Assembly (NCBI RefSeq): GCF_900403705.1
Contig: NZ_OUNR01000003.1
Span: 1-64,000 of the forward strand
DNA from: Nitrospira lenta
GTDB taxonomy: Bacteria; Nitrospirota; Nitrospiria; Nitrospirales; Nitrospiraceae
DNA: 64,000 bases
Direction of reading: 5' to 3'
Below are positions 57,153 through 64,000 of this stretch, in pieces. Made by a program: the position numbers and the translations under genes. Under the pieces are notes generated by a model. The model did not search any database. It was not told where the DNA came from and saw only the letters and a list, made by a program, of their open reading frames with translations. How positions within the stretch are numbered: position 1 is the first letter of the stretch; the number at the start of each line of letters is the position of its first letter.

Positions 57153-57690
57153 CAAGTACCTCAAACTCTTCTGACTCCGTCCGTCCCAACAATCCGATCC
57201 CGGTAATCTCCAATCCATTGCCGACAATGCGGACAGGATCACCGGTCTGAATAATCTTGGTGGCATCGGTCCAGGCCAGGTGATTGGTATAGATTGTATA
57301 TCCACTTCCGGTTGCAATAATCAGCGGATCCGTTCGATTCGCCAACACAAAGTTTTTCGTCGCTGTATCGAGGGCGCCCTCGTCTCCAAGAACAGTCACC
57401 TCTTTTCCGGCTTGCCCATACAATGTCACTTCAACATCGCTCAGAACTGCGCGCTTCTCTTGTTCAAACAAGCGTGCCTGCTTGGCCTGCACTCGCCATT
57501 GCACCACATCGCCCTTGGTCTGCGTGAAGGTAAAGTCCGAGATCTTTGCGTCTGCACTTTCAATAGCGCCTGGCGCAGCAGACTGATTTGTGGGAGCCGA
57601 ATCAGCGTTTACAAACAACAGATAAACCAGGAATGCCGCCAGCGCTCCACTCACAGTAAGGAGGCTTCGCCTGGCTAATACGTCCCACAT
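57118..57690 (-). CDS. lptC: LPS export protein LptC
   Basis: Inner-membrane anchored periplasmic protein that passes LPS from LptB2FG to LptA. It has 190 residues: one N-terminal transmembrane helix (about 8-27) and an LptC/OstA-like beta domain (KISDFTFTQTKGDVVQWRVQAKQARLF). First gene of the lptC-lptA-lptB-rpoN-hpf-rapZ row. Confidence 0.93.
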   Translation of the reverse strand: MWDVLARRSLLTVSGALAAFLVYLLFVNADSAPTNQSAAPGAIESADAKISDFTFTQTKGDVVQWRVQAKQARLFEQEKRAVLSDVEVTLYGQAGKEVTVLGDEGALDTATKNFVLANRTDPLIIATGSGYTIYTNHLAWTDATKIIQTGDPVRIVGNGLEITGIGLLGRTESEEFEVLDDVHVDLVSGS

Positions 57691-57784
57691 ACATCACCCT
57701 AGCCACCTGATAAGTTCATTGAAATTCTGGCACGATAGTAGCACCGAGGATCAGGCAAGTAAACGCCTGTAACTGGCCAGAAAC

Positions 57785-57825
57785 AGAAAGAGCTCCTCAC
57801 GCATATCACGCGAGGAGCTCTTTCT
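57785..57825 (-). terminator. Terminator after rplQ
   Basis: A 14-base perfect inverted repeat AGAAAGAGCTCCTC / GAGGAGCTCTTTCT starts 26 bp after the rplQ stop, with T-rich arm ends. It separates the ribosomal operon from the lpt genes. Confidence 0.85.
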
Positions 57826-57850
57826 ATTCAACACACAAACAAGTCTAGCG

Positions 57851-58279
57851 CTAGGCAGAGGCTTCTGGAGCAGCGACAGGAGTAGTCGTTGCAGGAACCG
57901 TGGCGGCCTTGGAAGCCTTCTCCACCATCGTCACCAATTCGATCGCCACCATTTCAGCGCCATCGCCGATGCGGCGGCGAGTCTTCACCATACGGGTGTA
58001 TCCGCCCTGCCGATCCTTGAATCGTCCGGCGACATCGCTGAACAGCTTTGAGACCACATCCTTGCTTCGGATAAACGCGAGGGCTCGCCGGCGAGCCGGC
58101 AGGGTTCCTTCCTTCCCTAACGTAATCATCCGATCAGTAAATCCGCGGATCTCTTTTGCCTTCGCTTCGGTCGTCTCAATGCGTTCATGCTCCAAGAGCG
58201 AGGTCACAAGACTCCGGAACAAGGCCCATCGATGCTTCGTCTGCCGACCAAGTTGACGGCCTTTTTTTCTGTGTCGCAC
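57851..58279 (-). CDS. rplQ: 50S ribosomal protein L17
   Basis: Ribosomal protein of 142 residues. [25 protein letters not shown] is the conserved start. An Ala/Thr-rich tail of about 20 residues follows the conserved part. Last gene of the secY-rplQ operon. Confidence 0.97.
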   Translation of the reverse strand: MRHRKKGRQLGRQTKHRWALFRSLVTSLLEHERIETTEAKAKEIRGFTDRMITLGKEGTLPARRRALAFIRSKDVVSKLFSDVAGRFKDRQGGYTRMVKTRRRIGDGAEMVAIELVTMVEKASKAATVPATTTPVAAPEASA

Positions 58280-58300
58280 GGCATTCCCCTTCGCTGAAAA

Positions 58301-59302
58301 TTACTCTGACTGCGAACTCCCGTTGCTGGAGGATCCGGCTTCAACCCGTCCTCCCAGCGTGAGCCCCATCTCCAACAATATTTCTTTGATCTCATTCAGC
58401 GACTTCTTGCCGAAATTCTTCGTCTTGAGCATTTCGTTTTCCGTCTTCTGGACCAGATCACGAATGGTCTTGATGTTGGCATTCTTCAAGCAATTCGCCG
58501 CTCGAACGGAGAGCTCGAGCTCATTCACGCTCCGAGAGAGATTCTTATTCTCTTCAAGTTCCGACTCATCATATCCCGCCTCGCGCTTGCCTTCACCGCG
58601 CTCTTCAGGGTTGATGAAGATATCGAGATGATCGCGCAAAATATTCGCCGCCGTCGACAACGCATCGCGTGGACTGATGGTCGCATCTGTCCAAATCTCC
58701 ATCGTCAACTTATCATAGTCCGTCATGCGACCGACGCGCGCATTTTCCACATGAAAGTTCACACGCTTAATGGGCGAGAATACGGAATCGATCGCGATAA
58801 CACCGATCGGCAATCCTTCTTCTTTATTGCGCTCGGCCGGGACATACCCGCGACCATGCTTTACCGTCAATTCAATGTCCAGCGTCGCATCCTTATCCAA
58901 CGTGGCAATATGCAAATCAGGCGTGAGAATGGTCACATCGGCATCGTGGATAATATCGGAACCCTTGGCTTCGCCTGGCCCCTTCTTTCTCAAACGAATC
59001 GTCTTGGGCTTATCAGTGTGCAACGCCAATCGCAGGCTCTTGATGTTCAAGATAATGGACGTCACATCTTCCGTGACACCCGGGATTGTCGAAAACTCGT
59101 GCAGTACGCCCTCAATTTTCACCGTCGTCACGGCGGCTCCGGTCAACGACGACAACAACACACGACGAAGTGAATTTCCAATCGTGGTACCGAACCCCCG
59201 CTCAAACGCCTCGGTGGTGAATCGACCGAACACTGGGGAATTCGCATCTTTATCGACTTCAACCCGCATCGGGATCTGAAAGTCTTTCATCGCTTTAATC
59301 AT
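58301..59302 (-). CDS. rpoA: RNA polymerase alpha subunit
   Basis: Core RNA polymerase subunit, 333 residues. The N-terminal assembly domain ([22 protein letters not shown]) and the C-terminal domain ([26 protein letters not shown]) are complete. GGGGGAG precedes the ATG. Confidence 0.98.
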   Translation of the reverse strand: MIKAMKDFQIPMRVEVDKDANSPVFGRFTTEAFERGFGTTIGNSLRRVLLSSLTGAAVTTVKIEGVLHEFSTIPGVTEDVTSIILNIKSLRLALHTDKPKTIRLRKKGPGEAKGSDIIHDADVTILTPDLHIATLDKDATLDIELTVKHGRGYVPAERNKEEGLPIGVIAIDSVFSPIKRVNFHVENARVGRMTDYDKLTMEIWTDATISPRDALSTAANILRDHLDIFINPEERGEGKREAGYDESELEENKNLSRSVNELELSVRAANCLKNANIKTIRDLVQKTENEMLKTKNFGKKSLNEIKEILLEMGLTLGGRVEAGSSSNGSSQSE

Positions 59303-59386
59303 GACTCCCCCTTCACAACCATCGAGTGACCAGCATACCGATAGGGATGATGCAAAACGTAGGCGGCTCCCTACCGGCCCAATGTG

Positions 59387-60013
59387 CTATCGAGAATACA
59401 ATTCGACGACCATCTGCTCGTTGACAGGCAGCGTGATCTGTTCCTTTGTCGGCAAAGCGCGGATGGTGCCCTTGAGCGTACCCTTATCGAGTTCCAGCCA
59501 ATCAGGAATCCCGCGTCCATCGACACCTTCTAATGACGATTGGATGGAGAGCAAATTCCGGCTCCGCTCACGCACTTGAATCACATCCCCCGTCTTGACC
59601 GTGGCTCCGGCAACATTGATTTTCTTGCCGTTCATGGTCAAGTGACCGTGACTCACAATCTGCCGGGCTTGCTTGCGAGACGCGCCAAATCCGAGACGGT
59701 AGGCCACATTATCCAAGCGACATTCCAACAACCGCAACAAAGCATCGCCGGTGACACCAGATTGCCGCTCCGCCTTTTCAAACAGACCGCGGAATTGGCA
59801 CTCTTGCAATCCGTAAATTCTCCGCAGTTTCTGCTTTTCGCGCAACTGCAAGCTATAGTCAGAATTCCTGGGGCGCCCCTGACCGTGCTGCCCTGGAGGA
59901 TAACTCCGCCGCTCGATGGCACACTTTTCGGTCATGCACCGAGTGCCCTTCAAAAAGAGCTTCTCGCCTTCGCGCCGACAGAGACGGCAAACTGGACCCC
60001 GATACTTAGCCAC
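59387..60013 (-). CDS. rpsD: 30S ribosomal protein S4
   Basis: Ribosomal protein of 208 residues from a GTG start at 60013, chosen because GGAGG precedes it and the protein then starts (V/M)AKYRGPVCRLCRREGEK as in the family. It has the zinc-type Cys set (CRLC...C...C), i.e. the C+ form. The open frame from an upstream ATG is not supported. Confidence 0.96.
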   Translation of the reverse strand: MAKYRGPVCRLCRREGEKLFLKGTRCMTEKCAIERRSYPPGQHGQGRPRNSDYSLQLREKQKLRRIYGLQECQFRGLFEKAERQSGVTGDALLRLLECRLDNVAYRLGFGASRKQARQIVSHGHLTMNGKKINVAGATVKTGDVIQVRERSRNLLSIQSSLEGVDGRGIPDWLELDKGTLKGTIRALPTKEQITLPVNEQMVVELYSR

Positions 60014-60091
60014 TGCATTACCTCCGGTTACAGGACGCCTGAATTCTGGCGCCAACATTGCTGCAGACTCGAACCTTGACGCTCCCCGCGG

Positions 60092-60475
60092 CTAGACACG
60101 CCTCCGCTTCGGTGGACGGCAACCGTTATGGGGAATCGGCGTAACATCGCGAATCAGATTGATGCGCAGGCCAGCGGCCTGAAGCGAGCGAATGGCTGAT
60201 TCACGACCAGCCCCAGGCCCGTTCACGTACACATCGATTTGACGCATGCCACTCTCCATGGCCTTACGGGCAGCCGCTTCACCGGCACGCTGTGCCGCAA
60301 AGGGGGTACTCTTGCGAGAGCCCTTAAAGCCCTGATTGCCAGAGCTGGCCCAGACGACCGTATTACCGCCCATGTCGGTAATGGTGACAATCGTATTATT
60401 GAAGGATGCCTGGACATGCGCCACACCGGCCTGAACGATCCGGCGTTCCTTCTTCTTGCCCTTCTTCACACTCAT
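60092..60475 (-). CDS. rpsK: 30S ribosomal protein S11
   Basis: Ribosomal protein of 127 residues. The ATG at 60475 has AAGGAG 5 bases upstream; a GTG two codons earlier overlaps that site. Typical segments are [15 protein letters not shown] and the C-terminal [11 protein letters not shown]. Confidence 0.97.
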   Translation of the reverse strand: MSVKKGKKKERRIVQAGVAHVQASFNNTIVTITDMGGNTVVWASSGNQGFKGSRKSTPFAAQRAGEAAARKAMESGMRQIDVYVNGPGAGRESAIRSLQAAGLRINLIRDVTPIPHNGCRPPKRRRV

Positions 60476-60514
60476 AGACACTCCTTCACTTCAGAGCACG
60501 AGCGATCCGCTCGA

Positions 60515-60895
60515 TCATCTGGCTGTCGGTTTCGGTTTGCTTGTCACACCAGCGCGTCGGCCCTTGCGCGTTCTGGCATTGGTCTTCGTGCGCTGGCCAC
60601 GCACAGGCAAGCCTTTTCGATGGCGAAGACCTCGATAGGTCCCGGTGTCGATCAATCGCTTGATGTTCAGGGACGTTTCCTTGCGAAGGTCCCCCTCGAC
60701 ACGGTGATCGCGATCAATAATTTCTCTGAGCTTGACGATCTTATCTTCACTCAGATCCTTGATCCGAATCGAGCCATCCACGCCAGCCTTCCGCAGAATT
60801 TCTCGTGCGGCGGCCCGCCCAATTCCGTAGATGTACGTGAGGCCGATATCGGTCCGCTTGTCTCTTGGCAAATCGATGCCTGCGATGCGTGCCAT
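60515..60895 (-). CDS. rpsM: 30S ribosomal protein S13
   Basis: Ribosomal protein of 126 residues, beginning [26 protein letters not shown] and ending in the basic tail [19 protein letters not shown] precedes the ATG. Confidence 0.97.
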   Translation of the reverse strand: MARIAGIDLPRDKRTDIGLTYIYGIGRAAAREILRKAGVDGSIRIKDLSEDKIVKLREIIDRDHRVEGDLRKETSLNIKRLIDTGTYRGLRHRKGLPVRGQRTKTNARTRKGRRAGVTSKPKPTAR

Positions 60896-60948
60896 GATCT
60901 CTCCTCTTTCCTATTCCCTAGACGAGCACAGACCAACCCTGCCCGGTG

Positions 60949-61062
60949 TTATCCCTGACGTTGCTTGTGCCTGGGGTTCTCACACAAAATTCGCACGACA
61001 CCCCGGCGACGAACGACCATACATTTGGCACAAATCGGCTTGACTGAAGACTTTACTTTCAT
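60949..61062 (-). CDS. rpmJ: 50S ribosomal protein L36
   Basis: Encodes 37 residues starting [17 protein letters not shown] and ending RHKQRQG, with the zinc-binding CAKC, a later Cys and His. Length and position between infA and rpsM are standard. The four-ligand set makes this the zinc-binding form. Confidence 0.95.
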   Translation of the reverse strand: MKVKSSVKPICAKCMVVRRRGVVRILCENPRHKQRQG

Positions 61063-61080
61063 GACGCGTCAGCGCTCCTA

Positions 61081-61299
61081 CTACTTGAAACGGTAAGTGA
61101 TTCGGCCTCTCGTCAAATCGTATGGAGACATCTCCACCGTGACTTTGTCGCCCGGAAGAATTCGGATGAAGTGCATCCGCATCTTTCCAGAAATATGAGC
61201 TAGAAGGATATGACCATTATCAAGTTTCACACGAAACATGGCATTGGGTAATGTCTCTGCTACCGTTCCCTGTATTTCGATAATGTCTTCTTTTCCCAC
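61081..61299 (-). CDS. infA: Translation initiation factor IF-1
   Basis: An OB-fold factor of exactly 72 residues, the usual length. It begins [24 protein letters not shown] and ends [11 protein letters not shown]. Confidence 0.98.
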   Translation of the reverse strand: MGKEDIIEIQGTVAETLPNAMFRVKLDNGHILLAHISGKMRMHFIRILPGDKVTVEMSPYDLTRGRITYRFK

Positions 61300-61328
61300 G
61301 TACTCCCATTCCTCTATCTGTACTGCAA

Positions 61329-62093
61329 TTATGCGGCGTTTCGTACTCTCTGACTGAGTACCAGCGCCGGACCAGTCGGCTGAATTGCTATTGTATGCTC
61401 AAAGTGGGCTGAAAGGCTACCGTCAGCCGTCACCGCCGTCCAGCGATCCTCCAGCACACGCACTGCACTGCCGCCCACATTGACCATCGGCTCGATTGCC
61501 AGGACCATCCCGTACTGCAAACGTGGCCCCTGCCCGGCCTTTCCATAGTTGGGAACCTGAGGCTCTTCATGAAGTTGACGACCAATGCCATGGCCGACAA
61601 ACTCCGTCACGACCGAATATCCAGCGGCTTCAACGTGCCGCTGTACTGCATGAGAAATATCGGTCAATCGATTCCCGACAATCGCCTTCTGAATACCTAG
61701 GTCTAGTGCCTCTTGCGTCACCTGAATCAGTCGAGCCACCGATTCGCTGGTTTCTCCGACCGCCACAGTGACGGCCGAGTCCCCATAAAACCCACCGACA
61801 ATCGCACCCAGGTCTAGCCCGATGATATCGCCGTCCTTCAGCTTCCGTTTCGACGGAATTCCATGAACCACCTGTTCATTCACGGAAGCACAGAGCGTCT
61901 TTGGGTAACTGCGATACCCTTTAAATGCCGGGATCGCCCCACGATCACGAATAGCTTGCTCGGCAATACGATCAAGATCGTCGGTTGTCACGCCTGGCCG
62001 CACAGCGCTCCTCACGACTTCTAGCGCTTCAGCAACCACCTTCGACGCCTGAGCCATCACATCAATTTCTGCAGGCGTCTTGAGAATGATCAT
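61329..62093 (-). CDS. map: Methionine aminopeptidase type I
   Basis: Removes N-terminal Met from new proteins. It has 254 residues with the metal ligands visible in [23 protein letters not shown] (two Asp), [14 protein letters not shown] (His), [13 protein letters not shown] (Glu) and HFEHTIAI (Glu-His). Its start overlaps the adk stop by 4 bp. Confidence 0.97.
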   Translation of the reverse strand: MIILKTPAEIDVMAQASKVVAEALEVVRSAVRPGVTTDDLDRIAEQAIRDRGAIPAFKGYRSYPKTLCASVNEQVVHGIPSKRKLKDGDIIGLDLGAIVGGFYGDSAVTVAVGETSESVARLIQVTQEALDLGIQKAIVGNRLTDISHAVQRHVEAAGYSVVTEFVGHGIGRQLHEEPQVPNYGKAGQGPRLQYGMVLAIEPMVNVGGSAVRVLEDRWTAVTADGSLSAHFEHTIAIQPTGPALVLSQRVRNAA

Positions 62094-62746
62094 ACTTTCT
62101 TATATGGCGTCAGCACTCTCGTCAAATTCTGATAGACCGCCTCGACCGCACCCGCACCATCTAGCTGCGTCAAGAGATGCTTGGAATCATAGTACGCAAT
62201 CAACGGAGCAGTTTGTTCTTCATAAACCCGCAGCCGCGTTTCAATCGCATCGCGCTTATCATCGCTGCGCTGCACGAGCGCTTCGCCACATCGATCACAG
62301 CTATCACTCTTCTTCGACGGTGCAAACTCGACGTGGAAGGTGGCCTGACATTTTGGGCAACTACGTCTGCCACTGAGCCGACGAACCACATCTTCACGCG
62401 ATACTTGAAAGTTGATCACGCGATCAAGACGAATATTATGCTGTGAAAGAACATGGCCCAATTCTTCAGCTTGCGGAACGGTCCGTGGAAAACCATCAAG
62501 CACGAAACCATTGGCACAACTTGGATCGCTTAGCTTGTCACGGACCAACCCGATGACGACAGAATCAGGAACCAACTTTCCCTGATCCATATAACTCTTG
62601 GCATCTTTCCCAAGAACCGTCTGCGCCCGAACTGCTTCTCGCAGCAAATCACCCGTCGAGATCTTGGCGATTCCAAATTGGGCGGCAACCTTCTCTGCCT
62701 GCGTGCCCTTCCCCACTCCTGGGGCGCCAAGAAAGACGAGACGCAT
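62090..62746 (-). CDS. adk: Adenylate kinase
   Basis: Balances AMP, ADP and ATP. It has 218 residues with P-loop GAPGVGKGTQ (7-16), AMP site DGFPRTVPQAE, and a LID domain with four zinc-type Cys (CPKC...CDRC). Six bp follow secY, so it belongs to the same operon. Confidence 0.98.
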   Translation of the reverse strand: MRLVFLGAPGVGKGTQAEKVAAQFGIAKISTGDLLREAVRAQTVLGKDAKSYMDQGKLVPDSVVIGLVRDKLSDPSCANGFVLDGFPRTVPQAEELGHVLSQHNIRLDRVINFQVSREDVVRRLSGRRSCPKCQATFHVEFAPSKKSDSCDRCGEALVQRSDDKRDAIETRLRVYEEQTAPLIAYYDSKHLLTQLDGAGAVEAVYQNLTRVLTPYKKV

Positions 62747-62752
62747 TACTGA

Positions 62753-64000
62753 TTACCCGTTCCTGCCGCGTAACGGAGCCATCCCCTTGCCTAGAAACCC
62801 CTCATAGTTACGCATCAACATATGAGACTCGATCTGCTGAGCCGTATCCAACCCTACTCCGATGACGATCAAGAGGGACGTCCCACCGAAATAAAACGGC
62901 ACGTTCATCTTATAGATCAAGAATTCAGGAATAACGCACACAATGGCAAGATAGATAGCCCCAGCGAATGTAATCTTTGTCAGCACATTATAGATATAGT
63001 CGGAAGTCCTCTGTCCAGGCCGAATGCCAGGAACAAATCCTCCGTACTTTTTCATGTTGTCAGCCATATCAACAGGATTCAAAACCACGGCCGTGTAAAA
63101 GAAACAGAAGAACAGGATGAGCCCGACATACATGAGCGTATAGAGTAAAGATCCTGGCGCAAGCTGCGCTCCAATCGCCTTTACCCAAGGAGTCTCGAAG
63201 AAGCCCGCAATCGTTGCCGGGAATGCTATAATCGATGAGGCAAAGATCGGTGGAATGACACCAGCCGTATTAATCTTCAGCGGAATATGTGTACTCTGCC
63301 CACCAAAAACGCGACGCCCTACGACACGCTTTGCATACTGAACAGGTATCTTCCGACGCCCGCTTTCAAGAAAGACAATCGCAGCCACCACGGTGACCAT
63401 CAACACAGCAAGACCGACCAGCAAGATTATATTAAGCTGTCCGACCTTGTAGAGATCAAAGGTCTGGGCTACTGCTGCTGGCAGACGGGCAACAATGCCT
63501 GAGAAAATGATGAGCGAAATTCCGTTACCGATTCCGCGTTCGGTAATCTGCTCGCCGAGCCACATGAGAAAGCCAGTACCGGCCGTGAGCGTAATGACCG
63601 TCATCAGACGGAAGGCCCATCCTCCGTTCAACACGAAGGCGCCTTGGTTCATTTGCTCAAGTCCAATCGCAATACCAAACCCCTGAATCAATGCGATAAC
63701 GATCGTCCCAAAGCGGGTGTACTGAATAATTTTCTTGCGACCACGCTCCCCCTCTTTCGCAAGCTTCGAGAGGTGCGGCACAACCACGGTCAGCAACTGT
63801 AGAATAATAGACGCACTGATATAGGGCATAATGCCCAATGCGAAAATCGTCAGTCTGGAGAGTGATCCGCCCGAGAAGATGTCCAAGAATCCGAGGAGCG
63901 CGCCACCCTGCTTTGCCAAAAAGTCGGAGAGCGCATCGCCATTGATGCCAGGTGTAGGAATGTGAGCTCCCACTCGATAGACAACGAGCATCCCCAGCGT
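62753..64000 (-). CDS. secY: Protein translocase subunit SecY (5' end outside the window)
   Basis: Central channel of the Sec translocon. The frame stays open to the right edge: the codons before the first visible Met read T-L-G, matching the usual TLGMLVVYRVGAHIPTPGIN region, so about 25-30 N-terminal residues lie beyond 64000. Plug and pore helices (SGGSLSRLTIFALGIMPYISASIILQLL) and cytoplasmic loops are intact. The C-terminus MRNYEGFLGKG is typical. Confidence 0.97.
   Translation of the reverse strand, partial: TLGMLVVYRVGAHIPTPGINGDALSDFLAKQGGALLGFLDIFSGGSLSRLTIFALGIMPYISASIILQLLTVVVPHLSKLAKEGERGRKKIIQYTRFGTIVIALIQGFGIAIGLEQMNQGAFVLNGGWAFRLMTVITLTAGTGFLMWLGEQITERGIGNGISLIIFSGIVARLPAAVAQTFDLYKVGQLNIILLVGLAVLMVTVVAAIVFLESGRRKIPVQYAKRVVGRRVFGGQSTHIPLKINTAGVIPPIFASSIIAFPATIAGFFETPWVKAIGAQLAPGSLLYTLMYVGLILFFCFFYTAVVLNPVDMADNMKKYGGFVPGIRPGQRTSDYIYNVLTKITFAGAIYLAIVCVIPEFLIYKMNVPFYFGGTSLLIVIGVGLDTAQQIESHMLMRNYEGFLGKGMAPLRGRNG

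Overview
The window (about 58-60% GC by eye) reads as a chromosomal segment of a Nitrospira-type nitrite oxidiser. The evidence is a gene for a periplasmic-type nitrite oxidoreductase alpha subunit (NxrA) with a Tat signal, next to urease with a urea ABC transporter, cyanase, and an assimilatory nitrite reductase. This combination recalls Nitrospira moscoviensis and its lineage II relatives. The species is an inference from gene content; no database search was possible.

Layout. (1) 1-7.3 kb, minus strand: nxrA, a small zinc-ribbon protein, a GAF-type sigma-54 activator and a lipoprotein. (2) 7.4-9.3 kb, plus strand: a SufR-like regulator and ada. (3) 9.3-12.7 kb, minus strand: a small lipoprotein, a NarL-type response regulator with its histidine kinase, and a CBS-domain protein. 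(4) 12.8-25.1 kb, minus strand: a nitrogen-assimilation block. It contains porin - amt - amt - glnB - glnD - glnA, then FNT channel - cynS - small protein - nirA. (5) 25.5-30.4 kb: a lipoprotein (plus), glutamine-dependent NAD synthetase (minus) and a chemoreceptor (minus). (6) 30.7-43.2 kb, minus strand: porin - urtABCDE - exported hypothetical - ureABCFGD. (7) 43.7-47.0 kb: a second lipoprotein paralogue (plus), then a GAF-GAF-ANTAR antiterminator gene coupled to aroB (minus). (8) 47.3-57.7 kb, minus strand: pilMNOPQ, a MerR-like protein, rapZ, hpf, rpoN and lptBAC. (9) 57.9-64.0 kb, minus strand: secY - adk - map - infA - rpmJ - rpsM - rpsK - rpsD - rpoA - rplQ.

The main result is a regulatory RNA circuit. 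Five leader RNAs, all read on the minus strand, have the architecture of ANTAR-controlled attenuators: a hairpin with a six-base loop (P1), a second such hairpin (P2) usually of the form A-N-N-G-N-N, and an intrinsic terminator whose 5' arm overlaps the 3' arm of P2. They precede the porin-amt-gln operon, the FNT-cynS-nirA operon (two in tandem), the NAD synthetase gene, and the porin-urt-ure operon. Four have a promoter of one design directly upstream (TTGACR, 18-base spacer, -10 box), so P1 lies near the 5' end of the RNA. The window also encodes one ANTAR protein, 44599-45870, beside the urea operon. The simplest model is that this protein senses a nitrogen signal through its GAF domains and releases termination at ammonium, urea, cyanate/nitrite and glutamine-dependent NAD genes.

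A second observation is a candidate sigma-54 promoter (GG-N10-GC) upstream of nxrA. Three TCGCGA sites at exact 10-bp spacing lie 75-100 bp further upstream. A sigma-54 activator gene is adjacent and rpoN itself lies in the window.
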